Of a DNA stretch of 30,195 nt, positions 14,797 through 23,934 are shown piece after piece (within the stretch, counting starts at the first letter, position 1; the number at the start of each line of letters is the position of its first letter). The notes under the pieces were generated by a model, which made no database searches, was not told the origin of the DNA, and saw nothing but the letters and a program-made list of their open reading frames with translations. The DNA comes from a virus, in the IMG/VR virus record IMGVR_UViG_3300006086_000024, positions 1-30,195 of that record. One strand, given 5' to 3'. Both the position numbers and the translations under genes were made by a program.

Positions 14797-16584
14797 ATGA
14801 CCACATCAACTGACGCAGCTTTTATTTCTAATGATTTTAATGACATAATGAATTCACTCAAATTATTCATGTCTACACAGACTGAATTTTTGGATATGAA
14901 TTTTGCTGGTAGTGCCATTACTGAGTTGTTGAGGGTTCTTGCTTTCAATGCTCAAAATCAATCGTTCCAAAACAACTTTATGTTCAACGAATTAATGTTG
15001 GACTCAGCACAGCTACGTAACAACGTAGCTTCTCTTGCATCTAGTATGGGATACATTCCTAGCTCACCTCAAGCAGCTAAATTAACTGTCAATATAGTGG
15101 TGACACCACCATTAGCAAATCAAGCACCTTCTAGTTTGCTTCTTCCGATATCTACTCAGTTCTATACGTCGAATAACGGACAATCATTTAATTTTTCTCC
15201 TGCGACTAACTATACAGCACAATTAATAAATGGAGTTTATACGTTCAACAACGTGGTATTACTACAGGGTACTTGGGCGGTTAATGCATTCACAGTGGAT
15301 ACTCAATATGGAAATGATAGCTATATTATTCCAAATAGTCAGATAGATACAACTACATTGCAAGTCAATGTACGTTCTTCTTTGACATCTGCAAATCAAG
15401 TCGTTTATAACCAATTTAAAAGCGCATATGACTTAGGACCGACTGCATTACTGTATTTCTTAAGAGAGACACAGAATGGTTTGTATGGGTTTAAATTTGG
15501 GGATGGAAAATTTGCGAATCAACTTTCATATGGAAACGTAATCACCGCTAGATATTTAGTAACTGATGGTGCTAGTGGTAACAATCTCTCTAACGTAGCC
15601 CCTTCTACTTCAATTGGAGGCTACTACAACATTGTTATCAATCAAGTAGACCCTCTTAGCTATGGTGGCGCAGATCAAGAAGATATCGAGTCAATTAGAA
15701 CGTTAGCTCCCATTGCGTTTGCAACCGCAAATAGTGGTGTCACTGCTGCTGATTATGTTGGTCTAGTAAGTAATTTATTTCCTGCCGCTGGAAACACAAT
15801 TGCATGGGGAGGACAAGATAATAATCCACCTAAACAAGGTTACACATTTATTGCAGTTGAGCCTGTTGGTGGTGGTGTTTTAACACCTTCACAAAAGGCA
15901 GATTTAGTGTCTATTCTTCAAAAATATAACATTGGGTCAATAACACCAATCATTGTTGACCCAATTTATTGCTACATTAATTTAACAACCACTATAAATT
16001 ATCTTCCCTCACAATTAGCAATTACAACAGACGCTTTAAAACAAAAAATTAGCGATTATTGCGGAATATATAGTCAACAAAATATGGCTAAGTTTAACGG
16101 TAGCATGAATATGTCTGTCTTATCACAATTTATTAATGCTATTGACCCTGCAATTGACGGTAATTATACAACTGCTTCGTATGAATTGCGATTTGTTCCT
16201 AATTTAAATTCAGCAAGCTCATATTTACTTGAATTTAATCATGCTATTAGTGCAGGTACAGTTCGTTTAGATGGATTTACTGTTACTGATCTAAATAATG
16301 CAGGTATGACTTACTATGTAGCAGACGATTCTGAAGGCTCTTTATCCCTATTTAAAACAGATGGGACAGTTATTACCACAATGGTATCTAACTTAGGAAC
16401 CGTAAATTACAACACAGGTGAAATTAGTATTTCTGGATTTAGACCGAATGCATTACTTAGTAATGGATATGTTCGAGTTCAAGGTAGTTTGCTCATTGGT
16501 GATCAATCGATTAAGGCAATAAATAATTGCATTTTGTTGATCAATGACGTGAATGTTACCTTATCACCAGTAGCTAATGGATAA
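14797..16584 (+). CDS. 6: baseplate wedge protein gp6-like
   Basis: The N-terminal region (about 37-90) carries the gp6 pattern: a helix F-A-G-S-A-I-T-E-L-L-R-V-L-A-F-N, then F-M-F-N-E-L-M-L-D-S-A, R-N-N-V and M-G-Y-I-P-S-S. The middle has the baseplate J-like segment T-A-A-D-Y-V-G-L-V and the strand Y-T-F-I-A-V-E-P. At 595 residues it is slightly shorter than T4 gp6 (660). gp6 forms the ring that ties six wedges together and transmits the trigger for sheath contraction. The ATG has AAGGG ahead. It opens the plus-strand structural region. Confidence 0.85.
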   Translation: MTTSTDAAFISNDFNDIMNSLKLFMSTQTEFLDMNFAGSAITELLRVLAFNAQNQSFQNNFMFNELMLDSAQLRNNVASLASSMGYIPSSPQAAKLTVNIVVTPPLANQAPSSLLLPISTQFYTSNNGQSFNFSPATNYTAQLINGVYTFNNVVLLQGTWAVNAFTVDTQYGNDSYIIPNSQIDTTTLQVNVRSSLTSANQVVYNQFKSAYDLGPTALLYFLRETQNGLYGFKFGDGKFANQLSYGNVITARYLVTDGASGNNLSNVAPSTSIGGYYNIVINQVDPLSYGGADQEDIESIRTLAPIAFATANSGVTAADYVGLVSNLFPAAGNTIAWGGQDNNPPKQGYTFIAVEPVGGGVLTPSQKADLVSILQKYNIGSITPIIVDPIYCYINLTTTINYLPSQLAITTDALKQKISDYCGIYSQQNMAKFNGSMNMSVLSQFINAIDPAIDGNYTTASYELRFVPNLNSASSYLLEFNHAISAGTVRLDGFTVTDLNNAGMTYYVADDSEGSLSLFKTDGTVITTMVSNLGTVNYNTGEISISGFRPNALLSNGYVRVQGSLLIGDQSIKAINNCILLINDVNVTLSPVANG

Positions 16585-16592
16585 GGATAAAA

Positions 16593-17462
16593 ATGAGTAA
16601 TCCAAGTTATAGAATACAAGACCAATTACCCCAAAGATATATCGAAGATTACCCTACTTTTATTATATTTCTTAAAAAGTACTACGATTGGTTATATGCA
16701 AGCAATCTAACAGAAGCGGAGGTAGCTGCTCTGCAAAGAGATACCTCTTGGATTGCCACTGATATTAACAAATATATCGAAACAGGTCAAAGCAAATACA
16801 TACAGGGAAGTGATGTTGACACTGCAATTACCGAATTAAATTCAATTCCAAAACCAGGTAGAGCATCTGATCTTTTACCAAATGCAATAACATTAAATGT
16901 AACCAATGACGGTTTTAGTGCTGCAAATAATGCTGAGTTTATCGACACAAATAATGCTCAATTGAGTATGTTAAACATCGATGCAGATATTATTCGCAGA
17001 AAATTTTTAAATTTAGGATTTGAAATGATAGAGGTCGGTGAATATTCATTGACCCCGATAGATCAAGTACTAATGCTATCTTTACTAAAACAACTCTATG
17101 CAATCAAAGGAACAGCACAATCAATAGATTTGTTTTTTAATTTGTTTTTTGGTATTCCAGTTCAACACGTTTTTCCTAAATTAAATATTGGTGTTTTAGA
17201 CGATCACTGTGTTTTAGACGGTACTGATGTTTTGCGTGACGACAATTATTATGATGAATTTACTTATGCATTAACTATTGCAACTCCAATCACAAATAAA
17301 ATTTTAGATATATTCAACAACATATATATGAAAACAACTCACCCAAGCGGTTTTAGAGTTTTCTTATCTTATGTTCCACCTACAGCTTCTACCACTTATT
17401 TGACTACTGAAACTGGTATTCAATTTGTGACTGAGACTGGAATTCCATTTATACAAGGATAA
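16593..17462 (+). CDS. baseplate wedge-associated structural protein
   Basis: The N-terminal segment E-D-Y-P-T-F-I-I-F-L-K-K-Y-Y-D-W-L (18-34) and the later K-G-T-A-Q-S-I-D-L-F-F-N-L-F-F-G-I (172-188) are patterns I know from baseplate or fibre-attachment proteins of T4-like phages outside the T-even group. The protein ends in a short repeat of T-E-T-G-I-x-F. It starts 8 bases after gp6 with AAGGAT ahead, so it is co-transcribed and co-translated with it. A gp53- or gp7-like wedge role is possible, but the exact T4 counterpart cannot be decided by eye. Confidence 0.65.
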   Translation: MSNPSYRIQDQLPQRYIEDYPTFIIFLKKYYDWLYASNLTEAEVAALQRDTSWIATDINKYIETGQSKYIQGSDVDTAITELNSIPKPGRASDLLPNAITLNVTNDGFSAANNAEFIDTNNAQLSMLNIDADIIRRKFLNLGFEMIEVGEYSLTPIDQVLMLSLLKQLYAIKGTAQSIDLFFNLFFGIPVQHVFPKLNIGVLDDHCVLDGTDVLRDDNYYDEFTYALTIATPITNKILDIFNNIYMKTTHPSGFRVFLSYVPPTASTTYLTTETGIQFVTETGIPFIQG

Positions 17463-17463
17463 A

Positions 17464-18309
17464 ATGAGTACACAAACCTTTTCTGGATTACCTGTTGGTA
17501 ATCCTCTTTCAGGCAACGAAATAATACCGATGGTACAGGGTGGCATTAATACACAAACTACTCCAGCAGCTTTAAAAGCATTTGTTGGAGCAGGTGGAAA
17601 ATCAGTCAATCTAAAAATTACTGTCCCAGTTTCATCTTTAACTGCTACCGTTATAGCAGATTCTGTTGTAGTAGAGACTGCAATCGGTGGTTTGACTACT
17701 ACTCTTTATAACATAAATGCAACCACAAATCTCTCTGTGACTGGTGTATCGGGTATGGATACAGGTACTGTTCCTACATTTGGATTTGTTGCTTTGTATT
17801 TGATTTATAATCCAAGTACAAACACAATTGCAACACTCGCTCAGGACGTTTCATCTAGTTCCGCTGGTTCTGTGTATGGAGGTGCTAACATGCCAAGTGG
17901 ATTTACATATTCTGCTTTGGTAAGCGTATGGCCAATCCAATCAAGTAAATTCGGTGTTGGTAATCAGAACAACAGTGATATTTCAATACCAGCGACACTT
18001 GCAGTTAGCACAGCGACTTCACAAGCTTCCTACACACCAATTGGAATCTCAGGTACGGTTCCTAAAAATGCAAAAACAATTAGTGGCACGATTTCTATTA
18101 CAGCAAGTTCTTCTGGTAATTTAAATGCACACTTATCAGGTGATTATAACGGTACTGGCGATTTTTATTTGAGTGAAAATCCATCTACTCAATCAACAGA
18201 ATCTTTTAGAGGTCTTCCGTTAATAACTCAACAGACTGCATTCTATATAGCCACAGCCTCTACTGGACTGACTAATTTCAGCATTTATATTAATGGGTAC
18301 ACTATATGA
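17464..18309 (+). CDS. tail fibre or virion appendage protein
   Basis: The N-terminus reads F-S-G-L-P-V-G-N-P-L-S-G-N-E-I-I-P-M-V-Q, a short module common at the start of phage fibre and appendage proteins, with Q-T-T-P-A-A-L as its second half. The remaining 240 residues are Ser/Thr/Gly-rich and beta-strand-like with no enzyme motif. The ATG follows the preceding stop by one base with AAGGAT ahead. The end overlaps the fibre-assembly-like gene as ATGA. Probably a small fibre or decoration exposed on the baseplate. Confidence 0.65.
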   Translation: MSTQTFSGLPVGNPLSGNEIIPMVQGGINTQTTPAALKAFVGAGGKSVNLKITVPVSSLTATVIADSVVVETAIGGLTTTLYNINATTNLSVTGVSGMDTGTVPTFGFVALYLIYNPSTNTIATLAQDVSSSSAGSVYGGANMPSGFTYSALVSVWPIQSSKFGVGNQNNSDISIPATLAVSTATSQASYTPIGISGTVPKNAKTISGTISITASSSGNLNAHLSGDYNGTGDFYLSENPSTQSTESFRGLPLITQQTAFYIATASTGLTNFSIYINGYTI

Positions 18310-18788
18310 CCACTGTTTATGTTCAATTTTCTGACTCCTCAAATACTACGGTAATATCCGTTTTTGGTTGTCCTCAAGACCCAACTGCATATCCAAATCA
18401 GGGTGAAATCGATAGTGCCGATCCGCGATATCAATCATTCATGAATCCTATTACAACCGTTTCAGGTCAAATGGCAATTAACGAAGCTGCAATACAGGAA
18501 TACATGAATAAAGTTGTTGCTGTACGTGGATATTCCAGCACAGACTCTGCATGTAAATATGCATCTTCTATCCCGTTTGTTGCACCTGCTAATGCAACTC
18601 CACTTCAATATGAAATTGCTGCACTACAAGAGAAGTTTAGACTTGAAGGCAATGCAGTTCAAGAATGGGTTTCATTGACATGGGCGACTGCATATATCTA
18701 CATAAATCAAGTCACCGAGGGACAAAAACCTATGCCAACCAAAGAAGAAGCGGTTGCATTAGTACCTCCATTCACATGGCCAGACTAA
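18306..18788 (+). CDS. tail fibre assembly-like protein (Tfa/DUF4376-like tail)
   Basis: The C-terminal half shows a helical arrangement: Y-S-S-T-D-S-A-C-K-Y-A-S, then E-K-F-R-L-E-G-N-A-V-Q-E-W, W-A-T-A-Y and finally G-Q-K-P-M-P-T-K-E-E-A with a P-P-F-T-W-P ending. This is like the C-terminal domain found in many phage fibre-assembly or fibre-bound proteins. The N-terminal 80 residues are strand-rich. The ATGA overlap with the fibre upstream supports pairing with it, as a chaperone or a bound cap. A strong terminator follows. Confidence 0.65.
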   Translation: MTTVYVQFSDSSNTTVISVFGCPQDPTAYPNQGEIDSADPRYQSFMNPITTVSGQMAINEAAIQEYMNKVVAVRGYSSTDSACKYASSIPFVAPANATPLQYEIAALQEKFRLEGNAVQEWVSLTWATAYIYINQVTEGQKPMPTKEEAVALVPPFTWPD

Positions 18789-18809
18789 ATACAAAATTAA
18801 TCTAACCTC

Positions 18810-18831
18810 AAGGGAACCATATGGTTCCCTT
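18810..18831 (+). terminator. intrinsic terminator (perfect palindrome)
   Basis: AAGGGAACCAT followed directly by ATGGTTCCCTT gives 11-base perfect arms, then TTTATTTT. It ends the gp6 transcription block and lies 7 bases ahead of the next late box. Its symmetry lets it work on both strands. Confidence 0.88.
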
Positions 18832-18838
18832 TTATTTT

Positions 18839-18846
18839 GCTAAATA
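18839..18846 (+). promoter_or_regulatory. putative late promoter for the large tail fibre
   Basis: GCTAAATA, continuing ATAGATAG, ends 46 bases before the fibre ATG and directly follows a terminator. The same box recurs at 24003 and 28862, each with a terminator hairpin beside it. Confidence 0.65.
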
Positions 18847-18891
18847 ATAGATAGAAACTCTAAATTCGCGGATAAAAGAAACGGATAAAAT

Positions 18892-21800
18892 ATGGCAGAA
18901 ATTAGCAATCCATTTGTAGCAAAGAAAGGTCTTGTTGTACAAGGTAATGCGACAATAAATGGAACAACAACCTCTACAGGAAATGTAACTGCGCCTTCAT
19001 TTATAGGCGCATTAACAGGTACTGCGACCAATTCAAATCAGCTAGGAGGCATTGTTGCTGCTAATTATGCGGTATTAAATTCTCCTGCTTTTATAGGGAC
19101 TCCTTTAGCTCCTACCGCTGCACTCAACACTAACACAACACAAATCGCATCTACTGCGTTTGTTATGTCACAAATTGCTAGTTTAGTTGCGTCAGCCCCT
19201 GCAACATTAAACACATTAAATGAGATTGCAACTGCATTAGGAGATGACCCAAATTTTGCAGCTACAATGACAACCAATTTGTCATTGAAAGCTCCTTTAT
19301 TGTCACCTACATTTACAGGTGTTCCGTTAGCTCCTACAGCAGCAGTCAATACCAACACAACACAAATAGCAACAACCGCTTTTGTATTGGGTCAGGCAGC
19401 TACTATTAGTCCTCTTGTAAATGGAACTGCTGCTGTTGGTACTAGCACTTTGTATGCGAGACAAGATCACGTTCATCCTACAGATACAACAGGAGCAAGA
19501 AACTCAATATCCTTAACGGGAGGTGGTGGTTCGTATAATGCTTCTACTGGTGTAATTACATTGACCGCTAATGTAACCTCAGTTCAAGGTCATACAGGTG
19601 TTGTTGTATTAAATAATTCGGATATAGTTGGTGCTTTAGGCTTCACTCCATATAACGCAACTAATCCTAATTCTTATATCACATTACCTCAAGCATTAGC
19701 TGGTATTTCTGTTGTAGGAGGTGGTTCTTATAATTCTAGTACAGGTGTAATTACTGTCACTGGTGTTGTATCTCAAGTAGCAGGTAGAACAGGTTCAGTT
19801 GTATTAACTCAAGCTGATATCGGTGGTTTAACCGCTAGTAGTTCCCCTACGTTTGCGACTGTAACTGCATCGTTAAATGGTAACGCAAACACCGCAACAT
19901 TAGCAACAAATGTTGCTGGGGGTTTAGGTGGTTCTATTCCTTATCAAACAGCAGCAAATACTACTGCGATGTTAGCTGCTGGTACTGGTGTTCTAGTTGG
20001 TGGTGCTACCCCTTCTTACACTACAACTCCTACATTGACTGGTACTAACTTCACTGGAATTCCTAATTCTGGTCTTTTAAATTCATCTGTAACAATCGGT
20101 ACTACTGCTATTGCATTAGGTAGTTCTGCAACAACTATTACAGGATTAAATTCTGTTACTGCAACCACATTTAACGGTACATTAAACGGCACATCAACAA
20201 TAACAAATAATATTTCTGGCGGTACTGCTGGTGCATTGGTATATCAATCTGGTGTAAGTACAACGACCACATTAGCGGCTGGTATTAACGGTCAAGTATT
20301 AACAATGAATGGGTCAGTTCCTTCATGGACTACTTATGTTGGTTTAACTAATCCAATGACTGCGGCTGGTGATTTAATTTATGGTGCTTCTGGTGGTGTG
20401 GCAACGAGATTACCTACAGGTACTGGAGTTTTGATAGGCGGTGCTACACCTTCCTACACCACAACTCCAACATTGACTGGTACTAATTTCAGTGGAATTC
20501 CTTATTCAGCGATGACAGGAACTGTACCTACGTGGAATCAAAGCACAACAGGTAATGCAGCAACTGCGACCAACGCAACTCAATTAGGAGGTGTTGCTGC
20601 TAGTGGTTATGCATTATTAAGTGGAGCTACATTCACTGGTGCTGTCACATTAGCATCTGGTTCATATGCACCAGCATTATTGAGTTCAGTAAATAATACT
20701 GTTACCGCAGCAGGTACTACTCAAGCAACTGCTACAGTTTTAACTGCTGACTATGTAACGGTAACAACTTCAACCGCAGGTTCAGGTGTTATGGTTGCTC
20801 CTGCTAATGGTGGTAGAAATGCGACGATATCAAACATATCATCTAATCCAATTAATGTTTATCCAAACACAGGTCATTCATTTGATCAGTTAGCAGTCAA
20901 TATACCCATTTCTTTGCCCGTTGGTGGATTAATTGAATTATTCGGACAATCAACAAGTCGTTGGAATACTACATTAAATGCTGCAATTAACGGTAATATG
21001 GTTATAGGTGCAGTTGGAACAGCGAATGCATTAACTACCGCTAATAGCTATACCGTAGCTAACTTAACCGCTACCTCAACCGTTACTGCTTCAACTTTAT
21101 CAGGAACTTATTTTTATAATCCTAATGCTGCTGCCAATGTCGGTAGTAGTGGTAACTTTGGACTAAACCTAGTCACAAATAATGCAGTTCATGGGACTTT
21201 GGATACGTCTGGTAATTTATCTATTACAGGTGCTTTAACCACAAATATAGCTGGTATAGGTCTTATCATTAATGGTAGTGCAGCAACTTCAAATAAGATT
21301 CAATTTTTAGAAAGCGGAACTAGTCGTGGATATATTCAATCGACAGCGACAACTCCTTTTTCTGTAGTAAATGCGGGTAATAGCGCAAATTTACTATCCA
21401 TAGATACGTCTGGTAATGGTACTTTTATTGGAGGTGTTAGTACGGCTGCTTCTACTGGTTTATCTGTCACCTATACTGGAACAGATAGTGCAGTTAAATT
21501 AAATAATACCACTGCAACAACAGGAACTAGTTGGTTATTAACATCTCAAGCTGCTGGTACATTTGCTTTGTATAATCAGACTAGTGGGATATCTGCATTA
21601 ACTGTTGATAAAACAGGAAATATAACTTCACCAAACGTAATAACTGCAACGAATGGTTTTAATTCGGGAATGTCGGGTCAAGCGGTGATTAACGTTGCCA
21701 CGGCGAATGCTTTTGGTGGTGCTAACTATGCTGGTGTAATGTATTTTAAAAATACATGTTCAGGTGCAACCAATCCAAATAAATATTTCCGTATCAATCC

Positions 21801-22776
21801 AACTGGCGGTTGGGAAATAATTAATAGCGTCTACAACTCTGTTATTCAACAAACGGATGATGCTGGTAACTTTAATACTTACGCAGGAACAATTAGTACA
21901 AATGCGAATATTACCGTAGGTGGTGGTCGAGTTTCATTTCCTACTAACGGATACATACAGTCTAATGACGGTAATTGGGGTATGGTTTTTAGACCTTCCT
22001 TGGCAGGAACAAATGCTGACTACTTATTCGCAGATATTAACGGAAGTTATCTAGCATCAATTACCGCTGCTGGTGTCTTCTCTGCGGGAACCATTACATC
22101 CAACGGCAATATTAATATGGCGGGAACATTTTATGATAGTCAAAATACTGGCTACTATGTAAAACCGTCGAGTACAACTAACTTGAACACGCTGTCCGTT
22201 CAGGGTAATGCTAATGTTGTAGGAAATATTAGTGTTAATGGTGTGATTTCAAATAGCATACAAAATTTAGGACAATTTGAAGCAATTGCTGGTTCTGGTT
22301 CAACATGGTATTCGGCGGGATTGAGAAATGATGGCTCGTCTGTATATTTTCTTTCATCTGCTGCTCAAACCACACAGGCTGCCGCACAGACAGCTTCGTT
22401 TAATTCGTTTAGACCGTTAAGTTGGAATTTAGCTAATGGTGCGGTAAGTATTGACGGAGGTGCGGCTGGAACTGGTTTTGGAGGCAACGTAACTATGCCA
22501 TCATTTACTATTTCTTCTGATATTCGGTTAAAAACAGATATAGAAGAATTAGGTGAAACAGGTACATTATTAGACGATACAAAAGTCTATGAATATACCA
22601 AAAATGGTCGTCGTCAATATGGAGTGATCGCGCAAGAAGCGCAGGACGTTGTGCCGATCATGGTACATGAAGGGGATGATGGAATGCTTGGGGTTGAGAT
22701 GATGGGTTATGTGCCATTATTGATCGCTGAAATAAAAGCGTTACGTGCTCGTGTAGCTGCATTGGAGGGTGTATGA
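18892..22776 (+). CDS. large tail fibre with C-terminal S74 intramolecular chaperone
   Basis: The 1294-residue protein is Ser/Thr/Ala/Gly-rich and built of repeats. P-L-A-P-T-A-A and T-N-T-T-Q-I-A modules occur twice near the N-terminus (DNA 19094-19170 and 19318-19386), and G-G-A-T-P-S-Y-T-T-T-P-T-L blocks occur twice further on (about 19984-20064 and 20419-20502). The last 90 residues form a peptidase S74 domain with S-S-D-I-R-L-K; by analogy with endosialidase chaperones Ser1209 and Lys1214 form the dyad and cleavage falls between Ser1209 and Asp1210. The ending L-I-A-E-I-K-A-L-R-A-R-V-A-A-L is a trimeric coiled coil. The domain folds the fibre trimer and then cuts itself off. The stop overlaps the adhesin gene start. 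Confidence 0.9.
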   Translation: MAEISNPFVAKKGLVVQGNATINGTTTSTGNVTAPSFIGALTGTATNSNQLGGIVAANYAVLNSPAFIGTPLAPTAALNTNTTQIASTAFVMSQIASLVASAPATLNTLNEIATALGDDPNFAATMTTNLSLKAPLLSPTFTGVPLAPTAAVNTNTTQIATTAFVLGQAATISPLVNGTAAVGTSTLYARQDHVHPTDTTGARNSISLTGGGGSYNASTGVITLTANVTSVQGHTGVVVLNNSDIVGALGFTPYNATNPNSYITLPQALAGISVVGGGSYNSSTGVITVTGVVSQVAGRTGSVVLTQADIGGLTASSSPTFATVTASLNGNANTATLATNVAGGLGGSIPYQTAANTTAMLAAGTGVLVGGATPSYTTTPTLTGTNFTGIPNSGLLNSSVTIGTTAIALGSSATTITGLNSVTATTFNGTLNGTSTITNNISGGTAGALVYQSGVSTTTTLAAGINGQVLTMNGSVPSWTTYVGLTNPMTAAGDLIYGASGGVATRLPTGTGVLIGGATPSYTTTPTLTGTNFSGIPYSAMTGTVPTWNQSTTGNAATATNATQLGGVAASGYALLSGATFTGAVTLASGSYAPALLSSVNNTVTAAGTTQATATVLTADYVTVTTSTAGSGVMVAPANGGRNATISNISSNPINVYPNTGHSFDQLAVNIPISLPVGGLIELFGQSTSRWNTTLNAAINGNMVIGAVGTANALTTANSYTVANLTATSTVTASTLSGTYFYNPNAAANVGSSGNFGLNLVTNNAVHGTLDTSGNLSITGALTTNIAGIGLIINGSAATSNKIQFLESGTSRGYIQSTATTPFSVVNAGNSANLLSIDTSGNGTFIGGVSTAASTGLSVTYTGTDSAVKLNNTTATTGTSWLLTSQAAGTFALYNQTSGISALTVDKTGNITSPNVITATNGFNSGMSGQAVINVATANAFGGANYAGVMYFKNTCSGATNPNKYFRINPTGGWEIINSVYNSVIQQTDDAGNFNTYAGTISTNANITVGGGRVSFPTNGYIQSNDGNWGMVFRPSLAGTNADYLFADINGSYLASITAAGVFSAGTITSNGNINMAGTFYDSQNTGYYVKPSSTTNLNTLSVQGNANVVGNISVNGVISNSIQNLGQFEAIAGSGSTWYSAGLRNDGSSVYFLSSAAQTTQAAAQTASFNSFRPLSWNLANGAVSIDGGAAGTGFGGNVTMPSFTISSDIRLKTDIEELGETGTLLDDTKVYEYTKNGRRQYGVIAQEAQDVVPIMVHEGDDGMLGVEMMGYVPLLIAEIKALRARVAALEGV

Positions 22777-23528
22777 GTTTAAGTACACCTTGGACTTCTG
22801 CACAGTTAGCTTCTGAATTTTCTTTAGGAGCTACTTGGACTTCTGCACAAGCGGCTTCTGCGATGAAATTTGGAGCTACTTGGACTTCAACTGATGCTGC
22901 TAACGCTAACGCTTATACACCAACGCTTCATACCTTTACCTCATCTGGTAGCTTTACCGTTCCTACTGGAATGACGTCGATAAATTTGCTAGTTGTAGCT
23001 GGCGGGTCAAATGGCGGGTCAAATGTTGCGGGTCAATTCGGCTCTCACGGAGGCGGTGGTGGGGCGGGTAAGGTGGTAAATCAGACTTTGGCAGTAACAC
23101 CAGGCAACGTGTTGACAATTACCGTTGGTGGCGCAGGGGCAACAAGCAGCGTATCGGGCGCATCAGGTGGAACAGTTACAGCGGCAGTCTCAAGCACAGG
23201 TGGAACGGCAGGTCACGCAGGTAACTCGTCGGCTGGCGCTGGCGCTGGCGGTAATGGCGGAACAAGCGGAAATGGCTATGCTGGAGGTACTGGCGACATT
23301 TTGGGTAATACAGGCTACGGTGGTGGTGGTGGTGGTGCTGGTGGAGTTGGTGGAAGTAACGGAGATCCTACTGGCGGAGCTGGCTTAACTATCAACTTAG
23401 GTGGAACCAACTTTACGGTTGGTGTCGGGGGATCTGGTAGCGTTACAGGAACAGTCACGGCAAATACAGGTAATGGCGGAAATAGCGGCAGTGGTGGCGC
23501 AAGCGGAATTGTCGCCTTCTATGGTTAG
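22773..23528 (+). CDS. glycine-rich tail-fibre tip adhesin
   Basis: Three 15-residue repeats of the W-T-S-A-Q-A-A-S type (residues 7-50) are followed by a strand F-T-S-S-G-S-F-T-V-P-T-G-M, which begins the glycine-rich domain. About 160 residues rich in G-G-G and N-G-G runs follow, comparable to polyglycine-helix adhesins such as gp38 of S16-like T-even phages. It ends S-G-I-V-A-F-Y-G. It probably caps the fibre upstream, with which it overlaps as ATGA (GGAGGGTG ribosome site), and binds the host receptor. Base composition is clearly more G+C-rich than its neighbours, partly because of glycine codons. Confidence 0.82.
   Translation: MSLSTPWTSAQLASEFSLGATWTSAQAASAMKFGATWTSTDAANANAYTPTLHTFTSSGSFTVPTGMTSINLLVVAGGSNGGSNVAGQFGSHGGGGGAGKVVNQTLAVTPGNVLTITVGGAGATSSVSGASGGTVTAAVSSTGGTAGHAGNSSAGAGAGGNGGTSGNGYAGGTGDILGNTGYGGGGGGAGGVGGSNGDPTGGAGLTINLGGTNFTVGVGGSGSVTGTVTANTGNGGNSGSGGASGIVAFYG
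22789..22923 (+). repeat. three 45-base coding repeats in the adhesin N-terminus
   Basis: CTTGGACTTC recurs at 22789, 22834 and 22879 with an exact 45-base period. The first two copies share CTTGGACTTCTGCACA; the last two share GGAGCTACTTGGACTTC. Each unit encodes 15 residues beginning W-T-S. Confidence 0.85.
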
Positions 23529-23589
23529 TAAATTTTATTATAAATACAACGGTATAGCTGGTTCAGGATTTGTTGAATTTTATGGATAA
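23521..23589 (+). other. possible remnant of an alternative adhesin C-terminus (22 codons)
   Basis: A frame starting ATG at 23521, overlapping the adhesin stop, encodes a 22-residue peptide ending S-G-F-V-E-F-Y-G and then TAA. The adhesin ends S-G-I-V-A-F-Y-G. The shared ending suggests a leftover 3' end of another fibre tip after recombination. No ribosome site supports its separate translation. Confidence 0.45.
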
Positions 23590-23635
23590 TTGATTGTAAT
23601 TTTCATTTAGATGTGATATTATTCAATTTCCTTGA

Positions 23636-23665
23636 TGTACTGGACTAAATAATTACTCTAGTACA
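23636..23665 (+). promoter_or_regulatory. late-type promoter box inside an inverted repeat
   Basis: ACTAAATA (23644-23651) lies 52 bases ahead of the ATG at 23703. It is flanked by TGTACTGGA (23636-23644) and TCTAGTACA (23657-23665), reverse complements in 8 of 9 positions. The box matches the other late-type motifs; the surrounding repeat could be an operator or a 5' RNA hairpin. Confidence 0.5.
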
Positions 23666-23702
23666 TAAATGAATTTAAATTAACCCATTTTGAAAGACTT
23701 TA

Positions 23703-23921
23703 ATGACTCAACCACAAACAAAACAAACTTTAACTATCAACGTTGATATCGATCAAGCAAATGTAATTTTAGGTGCATTGAGTAAGTTGCCATATGAAAC
23801 AGTTGTTTCAACAATCAATTCAATTCATCTTCAGGCACAAGCTCAATTGCAAGTACCTGCAACCGAAGCTTCTGCACCTGTTGAAGAAACAGACGCAACA
23901 CCACCAGAAGCAGCCGCATAA
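23703..23921 (+). CDS. small conserved phage protein, 72 aa
   Basis: An N-terminal strand L-T-I-N-V-D-I is followed by a helix N-V-I-L-G-A-L-S-K-L-P and T-V-V-S-T-I-N-S-I, then an Ala/Gln segment and a disordered acidic Pro/Glu/Ala tail. I associate this pattern with small uncharacterised phage proteins near tail genes. It has its own late-type box and is followed by two hairpins, so it forms a one-gene transcript. The ribosome site (GAAAGA) is weak. Abundant virion-associated or regulatory roles are both possible. Confidence 0.68.
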   Translation: MTQPQTKQTLTINVDIDQANVILGALSKLPYETVVSTINSIHLQAQAQLQVPATEASAPVEETDATPPEAAA

Positions 23922-23934
23922 GTAGGAAGTCGGA

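Noticed and set aside
16290-16297. TCTAAATA on the plus strand
   Set aside because: It is inside the gp6-like gene, about 300 bases from the next start, with no terminator or gap beside it; likely chance in AT-rich DNA.
18784-18791. ACTAAATA just before the terminator palindrome
   Set aside because: It is formed by the stop codon of the fibre-assembly-like gene and would drive RNA straight into a strong terminator; the box at 18839 is better placed.
23401-23589. A 62-codon open frame overlapping the adhesin 3' end
   Set aside because: Its first 40 codons are an out-of-frame reading of glycine-rich coding DNA; only the last 22 codons after the adhesin stop carry recognisable fibre-like sequence.
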